DNA from: an uncultured Oscillospiraceae bacterium | GTDB lineage: Bacteria > Bacillota > Clostridia > Oscillospirales > Ruminococcaceae | Direction of reading: 5' to 3' | Assembly (NCBI GenBank): GCA_900543705.1 | Contig: UQSL01000018.1 | Location: 1-28,478 of the forward strand | Length of the DNA: 28,478 nt | In this document: positions 23,646 through 28,478 of the stretch, one piece after another | Numbering within the stretch: position 1 is the stretch's first letter | How the letters are laid out: the number at the start of each line of letters is the position of its first letter | Position numbers and translations under genes: made by a program | Notes under the pieces: generated by a model | Seen by the model: the letters and a program-made list of their open reading frames with translations, nothing else | Told to the model about the DNA's origin: nothing | The model's database searches: none

Positions 23646-23667
23646 ATAGTTGTGGTCATGCTATAAT
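23639..23667 (+). promoter_or_regulatory. Promoter of the ABC exporter operon
   Basis: TTTTCA (23639-23644) is followed after 17 bases by TATAAT (23662-23667), preceded by TGC to make an extended -10 element. Confidence 0.65.
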
Positions 23668-23929
23668 AGCTAAAGCGGATGTTAATCTTACTTTTTACAG
23701 TCCTCCTATGATGATGGCTGATTTTAGCATTCATACTACGGTAAACGCGTGAAAAGCGCGGGCGGCCTTACTATGTTTTTGATGGTATTGCCAGACAGCA
23801 ATTCTTCCTGTTCCCAGACCCTACACGGAAGAAAAGGCAGAGTCGTTTGACAGTAGAACCGGATGTATGCATTCAACTTCATCATATACGACTGTATCTA
23901 AAATAGCAAGAGAGGGAATGAACAGAACC

Positions 23930-25663
23930 ATGGTCAAATTATTGGGGAAATATCTCAAGGGGTTTCTCAAAGAGGCCACCATCGGTCCGATTTTCAAGCT
24001 GACTGAGGCCATCTTTGAGCTGATTGTGCCACTGGTCATGGCGCAGATTATCGACGTCGGCGTGGCAAACGGCGACAAAGGGTATGTCCTGCGCATGGGC
24101 GGGGTGATGATTTTGCTTGGCGTGGTAGGGCTTTGCTGCGCGCTTGTTTGCCAGTATTTTGCCTCCAAGGCGTCGCAGGGGGTTGGTACAGTGATGCGAA
24201 ACGATCTGTTCCGGCATATCTCCACACTGTCCCATGCGGAAATCGATAAAATCGGGACGCCGTCGCTCATTAACCGGATTACCAACGACGTCAACCAGCT
24301 CCAGACGGCGGTGGCGATGCTCATCCGCCTGGTGATCCGCGCGCCGTTTTTGGTCATCGGCGCGACGGTGATGGCAATTTCCATCGACTGGCAGATGTCT
24401 GGCATCTTTCTGACCGCGATGGTGCTTATCGCCCTGGTGCTGTATCTCATCATGAGCCGCTCCATCCCGTTTTTTAAAGTCGTCCAGCGCCTGTTGGACA
24501 AAATCTCGCTGATTACCAGAGAAAATCTGGAGGGCGTACGTGTCATTCGCGCTTTTTCCAGGCAGGACACCGAAAAGAAACGCTTTGCCGGGGCGTGCGA
24601 AACCCAGAGCAATACTGCGATTCAGGTCGGCAAGCTCTCCGCACTGCTTAATCCCCTTACCTATATCATTGTAAACCTCGCGATTGTGGCGATTATTTGG
24701 TTTGGCGGCTACCGGGTTGACGGCGGAGCGCTCACCCAGGGCAAGCTGATTGCTCTTGTCAATTACATGACCCAGATTATGCTGGCCATGGTGGTTGTGG
24801 CAAACTTGGTCGTCATCTTTACTCGCGCGGCGGCCTCCGCGGCCAGGGTCAACGAGATCTTTGCCGTACAGTCCTCCATTGTGCCGGGAGAAAAAGAGGT
24901 ACAGACTGTCTCCGGCGCGCCCAGAGTGGAGTGGAAGGACGTTTCCTTCGGCTATGGCGGATCCGAGGAATATGCGCTCGAGCATGTCAAATTGCAGGTG
25001 CAGCCGGGAGAGACAATCGGCGTTATCGGCGGTACCGGTTCGGGCAAATCCACGCTTGTCAACCTGATTCCCCGCTTTTACGATGTCAGCGAGGGGGTGC
25101 TGCTCGTCGACGGGGTGGATGTTAAGGAGTATCCCTTCACACAGCTGAGAAAGCAAATCGGCGTTGTGCTCCAGCGGGCGGTGCTCTTTTCCGGGACGAT
25201 CCGGGAAAATATGAGATGGGGTGATGAAAACGCCCCCGACGATCAAATTTGGAAGGCGCTCGACATTGCGCAAGCCAGCGAGTTTGTGAAAAAGCTCCCC
25301 GAGGGGCTCGATCACAAGATCCTGCAGGGAGGAAAGAATCTCTCCGGCGGGCAAAAACAGCGGCTGACGATTGCACGCGCGCTCATCGGCTCCCCGAAAA
25401 TCTTGATTTTGGACGACAGTGCAAGCGCGCTCGACTTTGCGACGGATGCGGCCCTGCGCCGCGCCATCCGAAAGCAGACGCAGGATATGACGGTGTTCAT
25501 GGTCTCCCAGCGGGCGAACACGGTCAAAAACGCCGATAAAATCGTGGTGCTCGACGACGGCGGGGTCGCGGGCATCGGTACACACGACGAGCTGTTCGAG
25601 CGGTGCGAGGTTTACCGCGAAATCTGCCTGTCCCAGCTTTCCCCAGAGGAGGTGTCGAGATGA
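23930..25663 (+). CDS. ABC exporter half-transporter with degenerate ATP site (heterodimer subunit 1)
   Basis: This 577-residue protein is an ABC exporter subunit: about six transmembrane helices (residues 1 to 310) and a C-terminal ATPase. Walker A is GGTGSGKS (367-374) and the signature LSGGQ (471-475) is canonical. Walker B is ILILDDSASALD with Asp in place of the catalytic Glu (D495-D496), and the switch histidine is replaced by Gln (Q527 in VSQR). These are the marks of the degenerate-site partner in heterodimeric exporters such as TM287/288 and BmrCD. I prefer the ATG at 23930, giving MVKLLGKYLKG, although GAGGG is 13 bases away; the ATG at 23918 sits too close to it. The stop overlaps the next start (ATGA), so the subunits are translationally coupled. 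The substrate is unknown; drugs or lipids are usual. Confidence 0.93.
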   Translation: MVKLLGKYLKGFLKEATIGPIFKLTEAIFELIVPLVMAQIIDVGVANGDKGYVLRMGGVMILLGVVGLCCALVCQYFASKASQGVGTVMRNDLFRHISTLSHAEIDKIGTPSLINRITNDVNQLQTAVAMLIRLVIRAPFLVIGATVMAISIDWQMSGIFLTAMVLIALVLYLIMSRSIPFFKVVQRLLDKISLITRENLEGVRVIRAFSRQDTEKKRFAGACETQSNTAIQVGKLSALLNPLTYIIVNLAIVAIIWFGGYRVDGGALTQGKLIALVNYMTQIMLAMVVVANLVVIFTRAAASAARVNEIFAVQSSIVPGEKEVQTVSGAPRVEWKDVSFGYGGSEEYALEHVKLQVQPGETIGVIGGTGSGKSTLVNLIPRFYDVSEGVLLVDGVDVKEYPFTQLRKQIGVVLQRAVLFSGTIRENMRWGDENAPDDQIWKALDIAQASEFVKKLPEGLDHKILQGGKNLSGGQKQRLTIARALIGSPKILILDDSASALDFATDAALRRAIRKQTQDMTVFMVSQRANTVKNADKIVVLDDGGVAGIGTHDELFERCEVYREICLSQLSPEEVSR

Positions 25664-27399
25664 GAAAAGACGGCACGTTCAAACGCCTGATTTCCTTTAC
25701 CAAACCCTATAGCGGGTATCTTGCCGGAGCGCTGCTCTCCGCAGTGGCGAGCGTTTCCCTGACTCTGCTTGCACCGGTGCTCGTCGGCGACGCGATCGAC
25801 TTGATTTTAGGCCCTGGTAAAGTTGATTTTTCCGGCGTGTTCCATCTGCTTCTCTGGCTTGCCGCAACGGTTGCCGGGGTGGCGGTGTTCCAGTGGCTGA
25901 TGACGCTGTGCACCAACACCATCACCTACCGGACGGTGCGCGATCTGCGTAACGCGGTGTTCCAAAAGCTGGAGGACGTCCCCCTTTCTTACATTGACGC
26001 GCATTCCCACGGTGACCTTATCAGCCGCGTGGCAAACGACATCGACCAGATTTCCGACGGCCTGCTGCAGGGCTTTTCCCAGCTTTTCACTGGGGTTATC
26101 ACGATTCTCGGCACGCTGGGCTTTATGCTCTCGATTGATATTCCCATCGCCCTTGTCGTCGTCATCCTGACCCCGCTCTCCTTCTTTGTTGCCTCCTTTA
26201 TCGCAAAGGGGACATACAACATGTTCCGGGAGCAGAGTGCGACAAAGGGAGAGCTGAGCGGTTACATAGACGAGATGATCGGCAACCAGAAGGTGGTCAA
26301 AGCGTTCAGCTTTGAAGAACGCGCACAGGAGGAATTTGAAGAAATCAACCAGCGCCTCTATAAATGCGGCGTCAAGGCACAGTTTTACTCCGCGCTGACA
26401 AATCCCTGCACAAGGTTTGTCAACGGAGTAGTCTATGCCGCGGTCGGCATTGTGGGCGCATTGAGCGTTATCAGCGGCAGGCTGACGGTGGGACAGCTCT
26501 CCTGCTTCCTCACCTATGCCAACCAGTACACCAAGCCGTTTAATGAGATTTCCGGCGTGGTCACGGAGTTTCAGTCCGCGCTTGCCTGTGCGAGAAGGGT
26601 GTTTTCCGTGCTCGACGAGCCGGAGGAAGTCGAAGAGAGTCCGAGAGTACTCGAGCACTGCGAGGGCAGCGTGGAGCTCAAAGACGTCTTCTTCTCCTAC
26701 AGCGAGTCGAAGCCGCTGATTGAAGGTTTGAATCTTTCTGCCAAGCCGGGGCAGAGAATCGCCATTGTCGGCCCGACCGGCTGCGGCAAGACGACGATCA
26801 TTAACCTGTTGATGCGCTTTTATGATCCACGAAAAGGGCGTATCTTGGTGGACGGAATTCATATTAAGGATGTGACGCGGGCAAGTCTGCGCGGGATGTA
26901 CGGTATGGTCTTGCAGGAGACCTGGCTGTTTGCCGGGACAGTGCGGGACAACATCGCCTACGGCAAGCCGGACGCCACGCTCGAGGAGATTGTCGCAGCG
27001 GCAAAGGCCGCGCATGCGGACAGCTTCATCCGCCGTCTGCCGCAGGGGTATGACACGGTGCTTGCCGAGGACGGCGGCAACCTCTCCCAAGGGCAAAAGC
27101 AGTTGATGTGTATTGCGCGCATCATGCTAACCGACCCGCCGATGCTCATTTTGGATGAGGCGACGAGCAGCATCGATACCCGCACGGAAATCCGTGTCCA
27201 GCGTGCGTTTGAAAAGATGATGGCGGGGCGCACGAGCTTTATCGTCGCGCACAGGCTTTCCACCATCAAAAACGCGGACAGCATTCTGGTGATGCGCGAC
27301 GGGCACATTATCGAGCAGGGCAAGCACGAGGAACTGCTTGAGCGCGGCGGATTTTACGCCGAGCTGTACAACAGCCAGTTTGTGCCCTCCGATTTATAA
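25660..27399 (+). CDS. ABC exporter half-transporter with canonical ATP site (heterodimer subunit 2)
   Basis: This 579-residue partner has the same layout: membrane domain to about residue 315, then the ATPase. Walker A is GPTGCGKT (371-378); Walker B has the catalytic Glu (ILILDEATSSID, D499-E500); the switch histidine is present (H531 in VAHRLST). Its signature is LSQGQ (475-479) rather than LSGGQ. In the dimer, the good site joins this Walker A/B with the first subunit's LSGGQ, and the degenerate site joins the other halves, as in known heterodimers. AGGAGG lies seven bases before the ATG at 25660, and the four-base overlap couples it to the first subunit. A long terminator follows the stop. 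Confidence 0.94.
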   Translation: MRKDGTFKRLISFTKPYSGYLAGALLSAVASVSLTLLAPVLVGDAIDLILGPGKVDFSGVFHLLLWLAATVAGVAVFQWLMTLCTNTITYRTVRDLRNAVFQKLEDVPLSYIDAHSHGDLISRVANDIDQISDGLLQGFSQLFTGVITILGTLGFMLSIDIPIALVVVILTPLSFFVASFIAKGTYNMFREQSATKGELSGYIDEMIGNQKVVKAFSFEERAQEEFEEINQRLYKCGVKAQFYSALTNPCTRFVNGVVYAAVGIVGALSVISGRLTVGQLSCFLTYANQYTKPFNEISGVVTEFQSALACARRVFSVLDEPEEVEESPRVLEHCEGSVELKDVFFSYSESKPLIEGLNLSAKPGQRIAIVGPTGCGKTTIINLLMRFYDPRKGRILVDGIHIKDVTRASLRGMYGMVLQETWLFAGTVRDNIAYGKPDATLEEIVAAAKAAHADSFIRRLPQGYDTVLAEDGGNLSQGQKQLMCIARIMLTDPPMLILDEATSSIDTRTEIRVQRAFEKMMAGRTSFIVAHRLSTIKNADSILVMRDGHIIEQGKHEELLERGGFYAELYNSQFVPSDL

Positions 27400-27404
27400 G
27401 AGAT

Positions 27405-27448
27405 AAAAAACAGAGACAAAGGGGGTTCCCCTTTGTCTCTGTTTTTTT
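27405..27448. terminator. Bidirectional terminator between the ABC exporter and XRE genes
   Basis: A perfect 20-bp stem (27405-27424 with 27428-27447) has a three-base loop and ends in seven T on the plus strand (27442-27448) and six T on the minus strand. It ends the exporter operon and also the converging XRE gene, whose stop codon lies in it. Confidence 0.93.
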
Positions 27449-27647
27449 ACCGGTCGCTTCTGCCCAGCAGATAATCGACGGACACCTGATAGAAATCTGC
27501 CAGCACAAGGAGCACCTCCGGAGGGATCATCCTCTGTCCGTTTTCATAGTATGAGTATGTTCGTTGTTTTAGCCCAATTGCATCACATACCTGCTGCTGT
27601 GTCAAATCATGATCCTCTCGCAATTCACGGATCCTTCTGTATATCAT
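27447..27647 (-). CDS. Small XRE family helix-turn-helix regulator 1
   Basis: This 66-residue protein is a single Cro/CI-type helix-turn-helix domain: IRELREDHDLTQQQVCDAIG, KQRTYSYYENGQR and a last helix pair ending DFYQVSVDYLLGRS. It has no effector domain. The start at 27647 has AGGTGAGG about four bases upstream. The promoter region upstream carries TAGAAC half-sites next to and upstream of its -10 element, which suggests it represses its own gene. Whether it also controls the exporter operon ending beside it, or the divergent promoter at 27692-27720, is unknown. Confidence 0.9.
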   Translation of the reverse strand: MIYRRIRELREDHDLTQQQVCDAIGLKQRTYSYYENGQRMIPPEVLLVLADFYQVSVDYLLGRSDR

Positions 27648-27666
27648 AATGCCTCACCTAAATGGC

Positions 27667-27720
27667 ATTATATTTAGAACAAAATAATCTATTGATTTTT
27701 AGAACGTTTTGTTCTAGAAT
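27667..27720. promoter_or_regulatory. Divergent promoters with TAGAAC operators
   Basis: The minus strand has TATAAT at 27672-27667 for XRE 1. The plus strand has TTGATT (27692-27697), 17 bases, then TAGAAT (27715-27720). The inverted repeat TAGAAC-N5-GTTCTA (27700-27716) begins in that spacer and overlaps the -10. A third half-site TAGAAC (27675-27680) lies next to the minus -10, 25 bases away. No gene is evident downstream of the plus promoter. Confidence 0.55.
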
Positions 27721-27823
27721 ATATGTAATACAATTAAAGTACAAACCTGTGCAGCGACAGATGAAAAGTATCGTGCAGGATAAGCCCTGTACGGCCGGGA
27801 ACTCCGCTTTAAAATCAGCCGAG

Positions 27824-28141
27824 CTACAACTCGTTGAGTTCCTCGCACTCCCTTACGATTGCCTGAATTGCCTCAATTTGTTTGACTGTCAGGCGGGAAA
27901 CGTCGATAGAAGCTGCGGAAAGCCCGGTATCCGGTATTTCTGCGACGCCTAGCAGGTAATCCGTGCTGACACCGAAAAAGCGGGCCAGCTTAATCAGTCC
28001 GGAAAAGGAGGGCAGTCTCTCACCGGACTCATATCTTGAAATCACGCTGCTGGAAATCTGAAGCTGTCTGGAAAGCTGGGCGATGCTCAATCCCTTTGCC
28101 GCGCGCAACATGGTCAGCCGGCTTCCAAAACCCTCTATCAT
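27824..28141 (-). CDS. XRE family helix-turn-helix regulator 2
   Basis: This 105-residue protein has an N-terminal Cro/CI-type domain (RLTMLRAAKGLSIAQLSRQL, SSSVISRYESGERLPS, LARFFGVSTDYLLG; residues 8-65) and a short C-terminal part (ASIDVSRLTVKQIEAIQAIV, then Glu-rich) that resembles the tail found in many small clostridial XRE regulators. AAGGAGG lies nine bases before the start at 28141. It is divergent from the 48-residue gene at 28266 and in the same direction as XRE 1, 176 bases upstream of it. A TATAAT lies at about 28178-28183 on the minus strand without a clear -35. No terminator is evident after it. Target unknown. Confidence 0.9.
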   Translation of the reverse strand: MIEGFGSRLTMLRAAKGLSIAQLSRQLQISSSVISRYESGERLPSFSGLIKLARFFGVSTDYLLGVAEIPDTGLSAASIDVSRLTVKQIEAIQAIVRECEELNEL

Positions 28142-28213
28142 AAAACCAGGCCTCCTTTTCTTTTTCCTTAATTTTGATTATAGGGCATTCTATTTGACAG
28201 AGGGGCAATAAAA

Positions 28214-28243
28214 TTGACGATTAGACATGTAACGTGCTATACT
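28214..28243 (+). promoter_or_regulatory. Promoter of the 48-residue gene
   Basis: TTGACG (28214-28219) is followed after 18 bases by TATACT (28238-28243), which is preceded by TGC as an extended -10. Predicted transcription begins near 28250, so the leader is very short, about 16 bases. Confidence 0.7.
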
Positions 28244-28265
28244 GGCAATGCGAGGTGAGACGTCG

Positions 28266-28412
28266 ATGAATTATAAAGAAGCCTATTACCATCTGTTTAA
28301 TGAAGTGAGTGATCTGATTGAGCGACTCAAACAGATACAGGCTGAATCGGAGGAGCTCTGCATTGGGGAACCAAAACTGGAAGCTCTAAAAAAAGAGGGA
28401 CAGAAAAAGTAG
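28266..28412 (+). CDS. Small conserved-looking protein of 48 residues, function unknown
   Basis: A 49-codon frame, MNYKEAYYHLFNEVSDLIER then LKQIQAESEELCIGE, ends in a Lys-rich tail. It is predicted to be mostly one amphipathic or coiled-coil helix, acidic in the middle, with one Cys. A GAGGTGAG ribosome binding site six to eight bases upstream and a good extended -10 promoter support real expression. Short proteins beginning MNYKEAYY or similar with this helix are frequent in clostridia and usually carry no name; this is from memory and unverified. It is divergent from XRE regulator 2. Sixty-six bases follow before the window ends, with no gene visible. Confidence 0.72.
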   Translation: MNYKEAYYHLFNEVSDLIERLKQIQAESEELCIGEPKLEALKKEGQKK

Positions 28413-28478
28413 AATAAATGAAATGGACTATACCCGAAAAAACGGACAGTGAAAAAAGACACCTTCTGTTGTAGAATA

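Larger units (their letters stand above)
23534..23929. other. Divergent intergenic region, LysR to ABC exporter
   Basis: Roughly 400 bases with no supported gene. It contains the palindrome at 23630-23645 and the exporter promoter at 23639-23667, then a leader of about 255 bases. Within the leader a 14-codon reading frame starts at 23708 but lacks a ribosome binding site, so I do not call it. Confidence 0.5.

Noticed and set aside
23939..25585. A 548-codon open frame on the minus strand opposite the first ABC exporter gene
   Set aside because: It is the shadow of a canonical ABC transporter gene; its composition (His, Asn, Arg rich) is typical of antisense frames.
27761..27952. A plus-strand gene from 27761 downstream of the TTGATT/TAGAAT promoter
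   Set aside because: No ribosome binding site, and most of it is antisense to the 3' end of XRE regulator 2.

Overview
The window looks like chromosomal DNA of an anaerobic, fermentative low-to-mid-GC Firmicute, most likely a clostridium of the Oscillospiraceae/Acutalibacteraceae kind. This rests on strong AGGAGG-type ribosome binding sites, sigma-A-like promoters of the TTGACA-17-TATAAT type, pyruvate formate-lyase with its activase, a CUT1 sugar transporter without its own ATPase, and an ECF S component without its own energising module. The taxonomic placement is inference. I saw no rRNA, tRNA, CRISPR array, insertion sequence or phage gene.

Layout. 1-3794 (minus strand): a zinc M3 oligoendopeptidase cut by the window edge, then two adjacent TIM-barrel sugar-phosphate isomerase/epimerase paralogs about 84% identical, each with its own promoter. 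3795-4850: a 1 kb AT-rich regulatory region with no convincing gene. 4851-8206 (plus): a lipoprotein solute-binding protein and two permeases of a CUT1 sugar ABC transporter, with two hairpins between the first and second gene and a strong terminator at the end. 8379-12669 (plus): a cardiolipin synthase, a fused M20 metallohydrolase / aminothiazoline-carboxylate-hydrolase-like protein, and an ECF transporter S component. 12815-14345 (minus): a decayed MATE efflux gene and rsmA. 14615-18260 (plus): a dCMP-deaminase-family protein, pflB and pflA. 18250-20253 (minus): a Ser-rich surface protein whose terminator lies inside the convergent pflA gene, and an HD-domain hydrolase. 20458-21468 (plus): galE. 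21849-23533 (minus): a nitroreductase and a LysR regulator carrying an in-frame amber codon. 23930-27399 (plus): a heterodimeric ABC exporter with one degenerate and one canonical ATP site. 27447-28412: two XRE regulators on the minus strand and a divergent 48-residue protein that runs close to the window end.

How the parts fit. The isomerase pair and the sugar transporter are divergent around one control region and probably form a carbohydrate uptake and catabolism locus. PflB and PflA form a fermentation operon. The ABC exporter pair and the LysR gene are divergent around a palindrome, the usual arrangement for LysR-type control, but this LysR copy is interrupted. The rest is a mixture of housekeeping genes (rsmA, galE, cls) and accessory genes. 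The strongest candidates for something not well described are the M20-ATC hydrolase fusion next to the ECF S component, and the surface protein of no recognised family.
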